Origin: Perognathus longimembris pacificus
Lineage: Eukaryota > Chordata > Mammalia > Rodentia > Heteromyidae
Reading direction: 5' to 3'
Assembly (NCBI RefSeq): GCF_023159225.1
Contig: NC_063173.1
Span: 7,384,352 to 7,448,351, forward strand
Length of the DNA stretch: 64,000 bases
Part shown: one piece after another, positions 33,290 to 44,169 of the stretch
Position numbering within the stretch: the first letter of the stretch is position 1
Layout: every line of letters begins with the position of its first letter
Notes under the pieces: model-generated
What the model was told of the DNA's origin: nothing
The model's input: only the letters and a program-made list of their open reading frames with translations
Database searches by the model: none
Position numbers and translations under genes: made by a program

Positions 33290-33550
33290 TTAATATTTCC
33301 ATACTTGCATATAACATATTTTGATCGCTTTCATCCCCTTATTTCCTCCCTTCCCAGGTACCCTGACTCCTCTCTAATAGTCTTCCTTCTACTTTAATGT
33401 ATTTTTTATTCTAGCTAATATGTATGAACATAAAGTACAATAGTTATCTGAGTAGATTTTGCTTAGCATGATGACCTTCATTTTCCCGCAAATGACAATT
33501 TCATTCATTTGTATGGCTGAATAACATTAATATTACCCCTAACATCACTG
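33290..33550 (-). mobile_element. Old L1 3' UTR fragment
   Basis: TTTTGCTTAGCATGATGACC, TTTTCCCGCAAATGACAATTTC and TTGTATGGCTGAATAACATTAA match the antisense order of mammalian L1 3' parts. Confidence 0.7.
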
Positions 33551-33559
33551 GTAATAACA

Positions 33560-34333
33560 TTAATAGTACTCCATACCATGCTGTTTAGTTTACAAAATGT
33601 AAAGCATTCTGGTTCAAATTACTACTTGCATAAGTTTTATGAATGAAAGGACACAGAACATTCCATCGGTGAGGAGCTTGTTCAGTCTGTCCAGCCTGGA
33701 TTGGATTTGGCCAGGGAGCTGATGGTGAGGCCCCACCCAGGAACACAGGCAGCTGTGAATCACATCATCACGCGTGCGCAACAGCATCAGAGCAGCATCT
33801 GTTGGACGCAGACCTGAGTCATTGGAAGCCTAACACTTGTGATCCTTCCCTTCCTCTCCTTTACTAGAGCAAGGCACACAACTCAGTCAGTGGATTGTGC
33901 AAACAAGCACGTGAAGGCCCTTCCTGGGAACCGTGGCCACCCAACTTCCCGGCAGTAAAGTCGTTCCCACAAGTGCCGAGTGCCTGCCCATAGTGAACAC
34001 AAAATCCTCTTTGCAAGGCAGGGAGGCAGAATGATGGATGACAGCATTTTCCTCATTGCAAAATGACCACTTCTGATACAACTGGCCGACCTGAAAAGAA
34101 GTGCGGGTTTTCAACTCAGTTAACTTAGGTATTGATTGTTCTTTGGAAAACATCTGTACGTGGGGATAGAGTATTTTCTGAATACTTTTTAAACTTTCCT
34201 TGTAGCAATGACATTTTCTGTAGAATTACATTTTGGACAGGTTCTTTTTCTTTTCCTTCTTCCCTTCCTTTTCTTTTTCTTGTTCTTGTCCCCTCTCTCT
34301 TTCTCTTTTTCCATTCTTTCTCTCCTCTCTTTT
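33560..34333. other. Intron, nothing recognised
   Basis: Unique-looking, somewhat GC-richer sequence (33660-34110) with no recognised gene or family. Confidence 0.45.
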
Positions 34334-34456
34334 CCCTTCCTTCCTTCCTTCCTTCCTTCCTTCCTTCCTTCCTTCCTTCCTTCCTTCCTTCCTTCCTTCT
34401 TTCCTTCCTTCCTTCCTTCCTTCCTTCCTTCCTTCCTTCCTTCCTTCCTTCCTTCC
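34334..34456. repeat. (CTTC)n tetranucleotide microsatellite
   Basis: About 120 bases of CTTC units with one CTTT interruption adjoin the 3' end of a minus-strand SINE, preceded by a T/C-rich transition (34240-34333). Confidence 0.97.
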
Positions 34457-34830
34457 TCTTCTTTCTGCTGGTACTGATGGGGCTTGAATTCATGGCCTGG
34501 GAACTGTCTCTTCTTTTTTTAACTTGTTTGTTTGTTTTTGTTTTGGTCAAGACTAGCAAGCTACTGTGCCCCCAGTCCTTTGTGACTCTATTTCTTTCTC
34601 AGAAAGGGTTTTGCTGATTAGCCCAGGGATAGATTTCAGAACTCTGGTCGCCCTGTTTATAGACTCGCAAGTAGCGGGGATTACAGATTGCGGACAGCAT
34701 GCCTGGCTGAATGATTGATGCAGGGTCTCTAACTTTTTGTCTGGGCTGCCCTTAAGCCACGATTGTTCCAGTTGCTGCCTCCTGAATAGCTCAGATTGTA
34801 GGCATGAGCCACGCGGCAGCCGGCTGCTTC
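34457..34830 (-). mobile_element. Composite SINEs: Geo-like/B1-type, two partial copies
   Basis: GATGGGGCTTGAATTCATGG starts one antisense dimer, which runs to CGCAAGTAGCGGGGATTACAG. A second B1-like head follows (TGAATAGCTCAGATTGTAGG and CATGAGCCACGCGGCAGCC). Confidence 0.75.
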
Positions 34831-36479
34831 CCGGGAGAGCCCTGTACTTATAGAGGAATTTCCCCCAGTATGTGTTAGATCAATACAGTTTTAGACAATG
34901 AAAATTTCATGTGTAGTACAAAAGGCTGCGATTCCTTCTCTGCTGGCAGTTAGATGCTGGTGCTACACACAACAGTGGACAGACATGACAAAGAATTACC
35001 AACATCTAACGCAGAGTGTCAGTGTGTTTTGGCCTAAGGACTTTCTCTAAGGCTGAAGCAGATGCTCTCTCAAGTGCACAGCAAGCCCCAAATGCTGGGA
35101 ATGATCACCTCCTAATAAGAGCCATCAAGACGTGACTGACAGAAGCTGATGTATACTTGGTCCTTTGCCCCTTGGGTGGCATAACCGGAAGGCATGGCTT
35201 CCACTGCGGACAGCACTTGATATAACGCAACCTCTATTGGCTGTCTTCATTTTCCCTGTAACACTTCCCCATCTCTCTATTGGTGAGACCTGATACTAGA
35301 CCCCTTTGTACTCAATTTTCTCCCCCTACCCCTAGGGGAGTCCAAATTCAGTCCACACCTGAACCATGACAGCCAATCAGATTTTCTGTCTTGCAATTAT
35401 GTTAACCGAGGCACTGCATTTTTATCAAGGAGGTTGTCATATAATATATATTATATATTTATGTTATATAGTGAATATATATGAATATGTGTTATGAATA
35501 AATATGAATATATCCGATATATTCATACACATTAATTCTTTCTTACTCCCTAGTCCATTTCCACCAGTCTTTCTAGTACTTGAGCTTCACTATTTACATC
35601 TATACTTATATCATACAAATCTTTGATCTGCAAAGAGTTTGTTTGGGTCCTTTGAGGCAAGATAGATGAGGTAATAGGAAAATTAAAAATAATAAGTTGT
35701 AATAAAAAGCTCATACTCTGAAATTAAATCTGAACTAGGGAGCAAAAATAGCTCTCCTCTGATCACCTCATTTTTGGTGTTAAATTATAAGAACAGGAAG
35801 GCCTAATGGGGCTGTCTCTCTCTGCCTTCTCTTTTAAGATATTAAGTTTCAAACTCATTGGATGCATAGAGAGACAAGGAGCTGGACATCATGTTTGGCA
35901 AATAAATGGAAGTTCTGAAACTCACAGCCATATTTTACAATAATGGACAGTACCCCTATTGGCCATGTCTTGGATAACCTCTATAAAACTATTGTCTCTG
36001 TGCTGAGAAACCAGACAATGACGGGGATTGCTGCCCGAGGGGAGGCTGGCAGGAATAAAACGCTCGTAGCCTGCGAGGATGAGGAAATAGAAACTGAGTG
36101 GTCCAAATGGACCCAAATGAGTCAAGAGCATGACATGAGCCAGGTGGATTCTGGAGTTTGGGAGATGTTCCTGGTGGAACAGAATTCGACGATCAGAGGA
36201 AACACTAAGCATCAAGAGCGCAGACAATGAGTGACCTGCCGAGGAAACGCCATCAAGCACCGGCCGGCCGCAGAGGAGGCCAGCAGCCTGCTTGGGCCTG
36301 CTTGAGCCCTTTACACAGGCTCACAGGAAACCGCTCACTGTGTCCATTTACTCCTCTCTGCAAATGCCGAGTGCATCTTTATTTTCTCTCATTCTCCCCT
36401 TCAGTAAACTCTTTAAACAACCTGTGGCTGCCAAAGCGGACACAGATGTTAGGCGACCTGGTAAGTGTCGGGATAAGAA
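34831..36479. other. Intron, unrecognised; CCAAT boxes and AT palindromes
   Basis: Three NF-Y-type boxes lie at 35236, 35279 (both ATTGG) and 35373 (CCAAT), followed by AT-rich palindromic sequence at 35440-35530. Opposed frames of 95 and 112 codons near 35922-36260 match nothing I recognise. Confidence 0.4.
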
Positions 36480-36600
36480 CTCAGCATGAGTTCAAAAAGA
36501 GATGTACGCATTACCTGACTTGCATAACTGTAACCCCTCTGTACATCACCTTTACAATTTATTTTTTAAATCCTCAGTACTACATATAAACAAATACCAT
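36480..36600 (+). mobile_element. L1 3'-end fragment with ID-like tail
   Basis: ATAACTGTAACCCCTCTGTACATCACCTTT is the L1 terminus. It is followed by TCCTCAGTACTACATATAAAC, which looks like the end of an ID-like left half. Confidence 0.65.
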
Positions 36601-36639
36601 TACAAATGACAAAACTCGCGCACCTCTGCTCCATCCCCT

Positions 36640-36945
36640 GTTGTCACTGTATTTGATTTGGGTACCCTGTGTCTTGCATATATGTTTACCTGATCTGGGG
36701 AAGGGAAAGCGAAGAACATAATGGTGAGACAAAGGACAAAGAGTGAACCAGTGCTCACAAGACAATATGTTGGAAATGAACTTTACAACTTGGTGGCGGG
36801 GTGGGGCGGGGGAGGATTGGGGAGGAGGGAAAGTAGGAGCAAAATGAGGAAGGGGGTAACAACATGTGCTACAATAAATGTCCTCAGTACCTTGCGTATG
36901 TAACTGTAACCCCTTTGTACATCACCTTTATAATTAAATAATTTT
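36640..36945 (+). mobile_element. L1 3' UTR, truncated
   Basis: It has the 3' UTR order seen in the full copies: TGGTGAGACAAAGG, a G-rich tract at 36796-36835, GGTAACAACATGTGCTACAATAAATG and GTAACCCCTTTGTACATCACC. Confidence 0.8.
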
Positions 36946-37084
36946 TAGAAAAGAGTCAAGATGGGAAAGAGACAGTCTTCTGTGAGTGTAAGTAAGGAAA
37001 AAAATATCTCACCAAGACTCAGGATGCACAGAATGTTTCTTAAATAAAATGTGGAGCTTAGTGGCCAGCCTTTGAGGAAAATAT

Positions 37085-37400
37085 TTCATAACAGGTGCTC
37101 TCTTGCTCTAGGCCTTCACGGACATGCTATTCTTTCTGCGTGAATGTTCTGCCCCGTCCTGATTTGACCCCACTCCATAACCTGGCTAACTCTTACACCC
37201 CCTTAGGACAGACTATGTTTTCATTCACTGTCACATTCCCATACTAGCAAATTAGTCTGTCTCCGAGGATTTTAAACACAAAGCATAGGTCATAAAGCAC
37301 ACAATATTATAGTTCTTTTCTTTGCATGAGTAGGAGCTTGTTGAGGACAGAGATGGCGTTTCACCTAATCTTTCAGGACCTTCTCTTCCTATTCCCCTAA
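37085..37400 (+). mobile_element. L2-type ancient LINE 3' end
   Basis: TGAATGTTCTGCCCCGTCC, ACCTGGCTAACTCTTACACC and CTTGTTGAGGACAGAGATGG follow the conserved order of the L2 3' end. Confidence 0.65.
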
Positions 37401-37476
37401 ATAAGCCTGGCTTCTGAAAGCTCACAAGTCCTTACTGTGCTCTTCCATCACCAGAGTCCACAGTGAGGGTGCTTTG

Positions 37477-37681
37477 GGCTGGGAATATGGCCTAGTGGCA
37501 AGAGTGCTTGACTCGTATACATGAAGCCCTGGGTTCAATTCCCCAGCACCACATATATAGAAAACAGCCAGAAGTGGCACTGTGGCTCCAGTGGCAGAGT
37601 GCTAGCCTTGAGCAAAAAGAAGCCAAGACAGTGCTCAGGCCCTGAGTCCAAGGCCCAGGACTGGCAAAACAAACAAACAAA
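37477..37681 (+). mobile_element. IDL-Geo-like SINE, older subfamily, perfect TSD
   Basis: It has left half GGCTGGGAATATGGCCTAGTG...GGTTCAATTCCCC, right half GCCAGAAGTGGCACTGTGG...CCCAGGACTGGC and a (CAAA)n tail. The 19-bp target duplication CCACAGTGAGGGTGCTTTG is exact (37458-37476 and 37682-37700). Diagnostic bases (GTATACATGAAGCCCTGGG) mark the older subfamily. Confidence 0.96.
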
Positions 37682-37700
37682 CCACAGTGAGGGTGCTTTG

Positions 37701-38882
37701 CCTGCTGTTTGCTTCTCACTCTCGGCTTTGCCCTTTTCTTTACTCGTCACCCTCATTGGAACCATATTCCCATGATCATTCTCTGCCCATCATCTCTGAT
37801 TGACATTCTGGTTTGAACTGGCTTGAACAGTTTTAGCTCCTCCTCCCATTACTGTGCACACTCTGCCCTGGCCAAGAAATTATTTTCTTACCTACTCCAT
37901 ATCTCAGACTACTTAAACAAGAAGTACTTCTGCTCTGTCCACCCTTATTCTCAGTGGGCTCATCCCTCGGGAGAAGGGGGGAAACACACCCTAACATGAA
38001 GACCAGAGATACCACAGCCATTTCAGTGAATTGAGGTTTTACAGAACGATTTTTTTTAATGTCATCAATCTTACAGTGGAAGTCAACGTGGGAGCATTAC
38101 CTAATCTAGTAAAACTGCTTCACCGGTATTTTGTGAGCTATAATTGTGTACTTTACCTCCTTCACAATCTTACGTAGAATGTAAGGAACTGGCGGGGGAG
38201 GGGTAGCAGGAACTACATTAATCATACGCCTAGGGAAGATTTGCATGCGCTTCCATCATATTCAATATCAGATGTTTATTTATATGCATTTATTATTAAA
38301 ATTTTCTGGCTCACAATGATAGGACAATCTACCTAGAGAGCTTACAGTTTATAACCTTTGCAGTCAATGTTAGAAACGTGCACTTTATTTTGTATCTCAT
38401 CATTTTACTGGCTCCCATGGGAGATATTGAGACACAGTAAAAGAGAAACGAAATTAAACTTGCAAGAGGACTGCTTTCCAAAACGTTTTCTAGCATTTGC
38501 TTCTCTGCTGGCAGTACAGAGAAGGAGCAAGGGAAAGAAGTGTCCCATTGTTATACTCAGCCTCCTAGCTATCCTCCATAATGACCACTTGTACAGCTTC
38601 CCTCTTGCTCTAATGGCCAAAACATACTTAGTCTTCCCTGTCAGGTGCTTGCACTGTTACGGAGGCTCCAGAGACGCTCCATCCTACACAGAGCCCTTCA
38701 GTTGTTCTGCTCAATATTTCAGGGCACCCAACTACAATATTTTCTACTTAAATAGTACTCAATGGTGTCTGGGTATTGTTATAATCATTTGTCAAATTTA
38801 ACACTTTTATCTGATTTTATTTTCATCATTCTATCTGATGAATACTATTAGTAACTCCATGTTAAAGATAAAGAAATAGTGG
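37701..38882. other. Intron, nothing recognised
   Basis: A 147-codon plus-strand frame (38358-38801) has no recognisable domain and overlaps opposing frames, so it is treated as chance. Confidence 0.45.
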
Positions 38883-39037
38883 GGCTAGGAACGTGGCTTA
38901 GTGGTAGAGTGCTTGCCTAGCATGCATGAAGCCCAGGGTTCGATTCCTCAGCACCACATAAACAAAAAAAGCCAGAAGGCTCAAAAGGTAGAGTGTTAGC
39001 TTTGAGCAAAAAGAAGCCAGGGACAGTGCTCAGGGGG
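38883..39037 (+). mobile_element. IDL-Geo-like SINE, 3' end replaced by microsatellite
   Basis: GGGGCTAGGAACGTGGCTTAG...GGTTCGATTCCTCAGCACC is followed by a shortened right half ending CAGGGACAGTGCTCAG, then the GGA array in place of the normal CCCTGAGTCC end. Confidence 0.88.
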
Positions 39038-39208
39038 GGAGGAGGAGGAGGAGGAGAAGGAGGAGGAGGAGGAGGAGGAGGAGGAGGAGGAGGAGGAGGA
39101 GGAGGAGGAGGAGGAGGAGGAGGAGGAGGAGGAGGAGGAGGAGGAGGAGGAGGAGGAGGAGGAGGAGGAGGAGGAGGAGGAGGAGGAGGAGGAGGAGGAG
39201 GAGGAGGG
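39038..39208. repeat. (GGA)n trinucleotide microsatellite, about 57 units
   Basis: About 171 bases of GGA with one AAG interruption near the start. It is a pure purine strand, so triplex/H-DNA and G-rich structures are possible. The poly-Gly and poly-Ser frames across it are artefacts. Confidence 0.98.
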
Positions 39209-40689
39209 AAATAGTTTAGATGTCAAAACTGGAAAGTTTTGACTATCAAGTTCATAGATATTAATCAGATAAAAGCAAGCTATCCAGCACAAGCTGAACT
39301 TCATATATAACTATATAAACGTATGGCAATGGAATATGAGGATTCATTGGTTCAAATTTAATTAACTCAAAAAGTGTATTTTACCATTAGTTAGGTGTTA
39401 GCCATTGGGCTTCGTTTGGAATTCTGCCGGAAGGGTATATGGAAGTATAGGAAGGTAGTATAGAGTAGATGCGGAGGAAGGAAAGAAGTGGCTGCCGGAT
39501 CTTAGAGTATATGTAAGCAGGCACAGCTCATGAAGTATCAAATGCATGATGCTAACAACTGAGATCTGACCCAATAGGTGCTGGGGAACACAACAGTGCT
39601 TTAAGAGAGGAAATTGAAACCAGGGCTATATCTGCACAACCAATGTCAGAGCGACCTCTTCCTTCCTAAACTTGCACAGTAGTTTGGTCATTTCATAGGA
39701 TTAATCATACACTGCCTTAAATTATAATTGAAAGTGGGTTCATATGAAATATCTGCAGGCCTGTCAGTCTCTTGTAAGCAACAAACTTGAGCGCTGAGTT
39801 GTTGAATGCACTACAGTGCCCAGAATGCTGTATCTTGAATTTAAGTGCATTCAGTAAATGCTTGTTAAACTGATTCAAGTAAAAATCTGTCCTCCTACAC
39901 TTGCATTTAACTCATCCCTATAAATTTCCATCTCTTTGTAGCCTTTGCAGATTGAGATGGAGGCGTACTCTATTTATAGTAAGATAAATAAGCAAGCTCT
40001 CCCAGATAAGGGGCTAATTGATGAAACATCCTGGACTATTTTGTAACATATTCTCCCTTCCTCTAATTATCAATTTCTCAGAAACCTAGAGCCTGTCCCT
40101 GACCTTTCACACTGTAATTGGATAAACCAGTGAGAAAATCCCAAGATGTCAATATTCCTCATCGGTGGCTTCTTCAGTCTGGGCCCTATTATTCTAGAGT
40201 TATGTTTTTTTGCTCTATTTGCTAGTTCTAAACTATTAAAAACTGAAAAGCCTATAATGTGGCAATATAAATAGTCTACTAAATGCCAAGGTAATAGCAA
40301 AGTATTTTTTTACAAATGTACATAGTTGGTTATTAAAAAATATGATGTCAAAATGAAAAAGATACTTTTAAAATCACCTAACCTATTTAAATAGTTGGTT
40401 TTTGAAACTGTAATCAATACTTTATCTGCCTAATAAGGCTGTGTGGTACATAATAGCATAGATGTTCCATTTATATTAAAATGTAATTAAAAATAATTCA
40501 TGGGTAGGTGTCTCCCAACTAGCACAATGAGTTAACTGATTTTTGTTATAAAGGAGTAAAAGGAGACAAGACATTATAATATATACATTACATATAAATA
40601 TAGTATATGCTATATATATATGTCATATGCTATATACATATAAATATGTAACTATATATATAGTAAAATAGAAAAGATGAAACATTTGC
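39209..40689. other. Intron with MIR-like piece and homeodomain-type words
   Basis: A MIR/L2-like 3' end lies at about 39820-39890 (GTGCATTCAGTAAATGCTTGTTAAACTGA). The part 39990-40220 is rich in TAATTG/TAATTA words. An AT-rich ATATAC palindromic stretch spans 40575-40670. No gene was seen. Confidence 0.45.
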
Positions 40690-40890
40690 AAACCTTCTTA
40701 TGTGCTAGTGTTGGGGCTTGAACTCAGATCTTTCCCTTGTCTCTACCACTTGAGCCCCAGCTCTACTTATAGCTTTTTGGTAGTTAATTGGAAATAAAAG
40801 TCTCACAGACTTTTCTGCCCAGGCTAACCTTGGACAATGATCCATCTCAGTTTCCCGAGAAGCTAAGAATACTTTCAGGAGCCATAAACG
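40690..40890 (-). mobile_element. B1-type plus Geo-like SINE dimer
   Basis: GTTGGGGCTTGAACTCAGATC, ACCACTTGAGCCCCAGCTC and TTTCTGCCCAGGCTAACC, then a degenerate head. Confidence 0.85.
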
Positions 40891-40911
40891 GTTGGCCTTT
40901 TGAAAACTCTT

Positions 40912-41018
40912 TTTTTTTTTAAAGTTTTTAATATAAAACTGATGTACAGAGAGGTTACAGTTTCATACGTTAGGCATTGGATACATTTCTTGTACTGTTT
41001 GTTACCTCGTCCCTCATA
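40912..41018 (-). mobile_element. L1 3'-end insertion, about 107 bp
   Basis: The complement of the L1 terminus (GTACAGAGAGGTTACAGTTTC, TTAGGCATTGGATACATTTC) is flanked by AAAACTCTT at 40903-40911 and 41022-41030, a short likely target duplication. Confidence 0.85.
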
Positions 41019-41502
41019 AAAAAAACTCTTAAAAATGAAATTCTTAGAAATGAGATGAGTCGGGGTAAGCACTCCTACAGGTGGGTATGTGGAGAGCTTA
41101 CCGTCTTCTATTTGAATCCTTTACTTCTGGGCTCACGATCGTGTGACATATGAGAATTAGTAGTTCTTCTCATGTGTTTTTTCTAGGATTGGTGATCAGG
41201 CTGCAAGGTTGTTTAATCTACTATTTTAATGTATTTTATTGCTTCTTTTTGTTTATTGAGACATCCTTTTTAGATATAAAATTCTGTGATTTTAAGTTCA
41301 TGTACCTGTTGCAATAGCCGATAAAAATAGAGATTTTCCTCAAAAAGCTCTCTGGCATTTGATCCATCCCCCTGGTACTGTGCTCACGTTGAGAACTGCT
41401 GTTCTCATCTGTCCCCCATTTTCCATAATGTCATGCAAATGGAATTAGATGTAGTCTCGTTAATTCATATGAGAATCATTTGTGTTGTTTACCAAGAATC
41501 CA

Positions 41503-41914
41503 GGGCTGGGGATATGGCCTAGTGACAAGAGTGCTTGCCTCCTAAACATGAAGCCCTGGGTTCGATTCCTCAGCACCACACATATAGAAAATGGCCAGAA
41601 GTGGCGCTGTGGCTCACGTGGCAGAGTACTAGCCTTGAGCAAAAAGAAGCCAGGGGGCTGGGGATATGGCCTAGTGGCAAGAGTGCCTGCCTCGGATACA
41701 CGAGGCCCTAGGTTCGATTCCCCAGCACCACATATACAGAAAACGGCCAGAAGCGGTGCTGTGGCTCAAGCAGCAGAGTGCTAGCCTTGAGCGAGAAGAA
41801 GCCAGGGACAGTGCTCAGGCTCTGAGTCCAAGGCCCAGGACTAGCAAAAAAAAAAAAAAAAAAAGAAGCCAGGGACAGTGCTCAGGCCCTGAGTCCAAGA
41901 CTGGCAAAAAAAAA
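41503..41914 (+). mobile_element. Older IDL-Geo-like SINE carrying a nested younger copy
   Basis: The outer element runs 41503-41655 and resumes at about 41860-41914, with flanking AAGAATCCA at 41494-41502 and 41915-41923. It carries the older-type base set (ATGAAGCCCTGGG, ATAGAAAATGGCC, TTGAGCAAAAAG). Confidence 0.9.
41656..41859 (+). mobile_element. Young IDL-Geo-like SINE nested in the older copy
   Basis: It has the young-subfamily bases (CTCGGATACACGAGGCCCTAG, AGAAAACGGCCAGAAGCGG, TTGAGCGAGAAG) and a poly(A) tail. Its 15-bp target duplication AAAAAGAAGCCAGGG (41641-41655 and 41860-41874) is made of the outer element's own sequence, which proves the order of insertion. Confidence 0.94.
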
Positions 41915-42350
41915 AAGAATCCATTTGTCTAGGTTGCAGAAAATCATTCCATTTTTTTTTTTTTTTTGCAAATGCAACCAGTTTATCCATTTGTTACCAG
42001 TAGAAGTACTGTTTGTTTCTAGCTATTGATGATTCCTGATAGAGCCTCTATAAACATCTGTGTATACAGATGTTGCTTGAATATTTGCTTTTCATTTCTC
42101 TTGGATGAATAGCTAGAAATGTGATTGTGGGTTTATGATAAGTTTATATGCTTAACTTTGTGAGGAACTATCAAACTGTTTACCTGGTAAGTGTAGTCAT
42201 TTTGTACCTCCATTAGCTGTGTGTGAGCGTGGACTTGCGCAAGCATGCATATGTGAATTCTGCGTGCCTTGCATCTTCATCAACAATTGCTACTGTCTGT
42301 TAGTGTTTTCCTTGAATCATTCTAATAGGTAAGTTCAAATTATTCCAAAT

Positions 42351-43661
42351 TTTGAGACATTTCTCTCTAGCCACAGCGTATTAGTTGAGTATTACTATCA
42401 CTGTTGCCAAGCTTGTAAATGGACATGGTAAATTCCTTATTCCAGGAATAACCATCACTGTTGTATTCTAATGATTTTGTTTGGATTACTTGGTGTCATT
42501 TTGATTTTGCTCCACTAGATGGCAACTGCTCAATTGGTTGAAACTGCCATATACCCCAAACTATTGTGTAATCAAAGGAGAGTCAGATGTTGAATTATGC
42601 AGTGCTTTACAGCATTATTGTGAAAAAGGAAAAAAAGAGAAACATTGCCCTCACTGCCAGGTTTGAGTTTGTCGTAGACTAATGTGTGTGCATTCTGAAT
42701 AATTTCAATCTAACTTTGGAACTACCAAATGTGAATGGTACACAGCAGATACAAATAAAAACCAAGGTGTCTTTTGACTGTAAATCAAAGGCATATGGTA
42801 AGCAAATACATTGGGCTAAATATATTTAGAAATGTGATTATTTTTTCCGCTATGTATATGCTTTTCAGGAATATCCTCAGCAATGTGGATTTTTATATGT
42901 TTTGAAACACTAAACATATATTTTTCTGGAATAGTCATAGAAAAACTCAGAAATTAGTTAAGACTTTTTGTTTATTGCTATTATTCTAGTACCACATACA
43001 GATCTCTCTCTAGGTTGATTTGATTTTTAAGCTCCCATTATGCCCCAAGATTTATACTTATCATTAGAAACACTAAGAGGAAAAAGACCTGCTACATGAT
43101 AACAGAACAATGTAATGTCAATAACATTCGTGCCTTAAAGTAAATGTTCTAAAGCATTTATAAACATTATCCTCCTTACAAATTACTTTCACACTCTGAT
43201 GAGATATTTTGCTCTCTTATGCCAAGTTGCTGACTGAACCTCTGTGTTAAGTAGGAAACTTGTTGAGAAAAAAAAAACAAACAGCTTCTTTCAAGGAATA
43301 TTTAGGCTCAGAATATGTCACTTGAGATTCATTTTTGCAGCCATGTGACATTGAAAGGAACACTTCAATGCCCCCAGTGTTGGACAACATATATTGGCAT
43401 GTCTGACCCAGGAGAACACAGCAAGGGCCCGAATCCAATGTCTCTGATTTTATTCCAAAACTTTCCCTCCATAATTGTTTCAGATGTCTAATCCTTTTCT
43501 GCATCTCCATGTCTCATATGTACAGTTAGCGCTTCATTTAATAAATATGGATTAAGCCCTATAATGTACAATCGGTTTAGGTATATAGACTGATGAGGAA
43601 GGGGAGAATGCAGTATAAGTGGCATTTTCTACTCTAGGCTCTTAGCATAAATATATGGCGT
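42351..43661. other. Intron, unrecognised, good CTCF-like motif
   Basis: CCACTAGATGGCAAC at 42512-42526 closely matches the CTCF core. No gene is seen. Confidence 0.45.
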
Positions 43662-43915
43662 ATTTTTTTTAATTTTATTTTTTGCCAGTCCTCAGGCTTG
43701 AACTCAGGGGCCTGGGCGCTGTCCCTGAGCCTCTTTTTGCTTATGGCTAGAGCTCTACCCCTTGAGCCACAGTGCCACTCCTGCTTTTTCTGTAGTGTAC
43801 TGGAGATTAGAGTCTCACAGACATCTGCTCGGGCAGACACAGAACTGTGATCCTGGGATCTAAGCTTCCCAAGTAGTTAGGATTCTAAGAGTGAGCCACT
43901 GGTGCCTGGCCAATG
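43662..43915 (-). mobile_element. B1-type plus Geo-like SINE dimer
   Basis: The T-rich start (poly(A) of the element), GCCAGTCCTCAGGCTTGAAC, ACCCCTTGAGCCACAGTGCC and GTTAGGATTCTAAGAGTGAG are in antisense order. Confidence 0.9.
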
Positions 43916-43950
43916 TGGTATGCTTTCATTCATTAAAATCATTACAGTTG

Positions 43951-44153
43951 GGGCTGGGGATATAGCCTAGTGGCAAGAGTGCCTGCCTCGGATACACGAG
44001 GCCCTAGGTTCGATTCTCCAGCACCACATATACGGAAAACGGCCAGAAGCGGCGCTGTGGCTCAAGTGGCAGAGTGCTAGCCTTGAGCGGGAAGAAGCCA
44101 GGGACAGTGCTCAGGCCCTGAGTCCAAGGCCCAGGACTGGCCAAAAAAAAAAA
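43951..44153 (+). mobile_element. IDL-Geo-like SINE, young subfamily, perfect TSD
   Basis: It is nearly identical to the copies at 41656 and 58277. It has a poly(A) tail and the exact 16-bp duplication AAAATCATTACAGTTG at 43935-43950 and 44154-44169. Intact A and B boxes could still drive Pol III transcription. Confidence 0.97.
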
Positions 44154-44169
44154 AAAATCATTACAGTTG

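Larger units (their letters stand above)
41395..42350 (-). mobile_element. Old L1M-type 3' region, interrupted by SINEs
   Basis: CATAATGTCATGCAAATGGAATTA lies left of the SINE cluster. GTTTATCCATTTGTTACCAG, AGCCTCTATAAACATCTGTG, TTTCATTTCTCTTGGATGAATAGC and TGTGAGGAACTATCAAACTG lie right of it. Together they follow the antisense L1M 3' order, so the SINEs landed inside this relic. Confidence 0.75.

Noticed and set aside
34125..34617. Frames of 144 and 161 codons rich in GRKE/FLPS repeats
   Set aside because: They are translations of the CTTC microsatellite.
35922..36260. Opposed 95- and 112-codon frames as a small gene
   Set aside because: No family recognised, no splice or RNA evidence, and each frame is the shadow of the other.
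36640..36950. Possible separate gene end with a polyadenylation-like terminus
   Set aside because: The sequence is the shared 3' UTR end of the local L1 family.
38993..39304. Poly-glycine and poly-serine frames
   Set aside because: They are translations of the GGA microsatellite.
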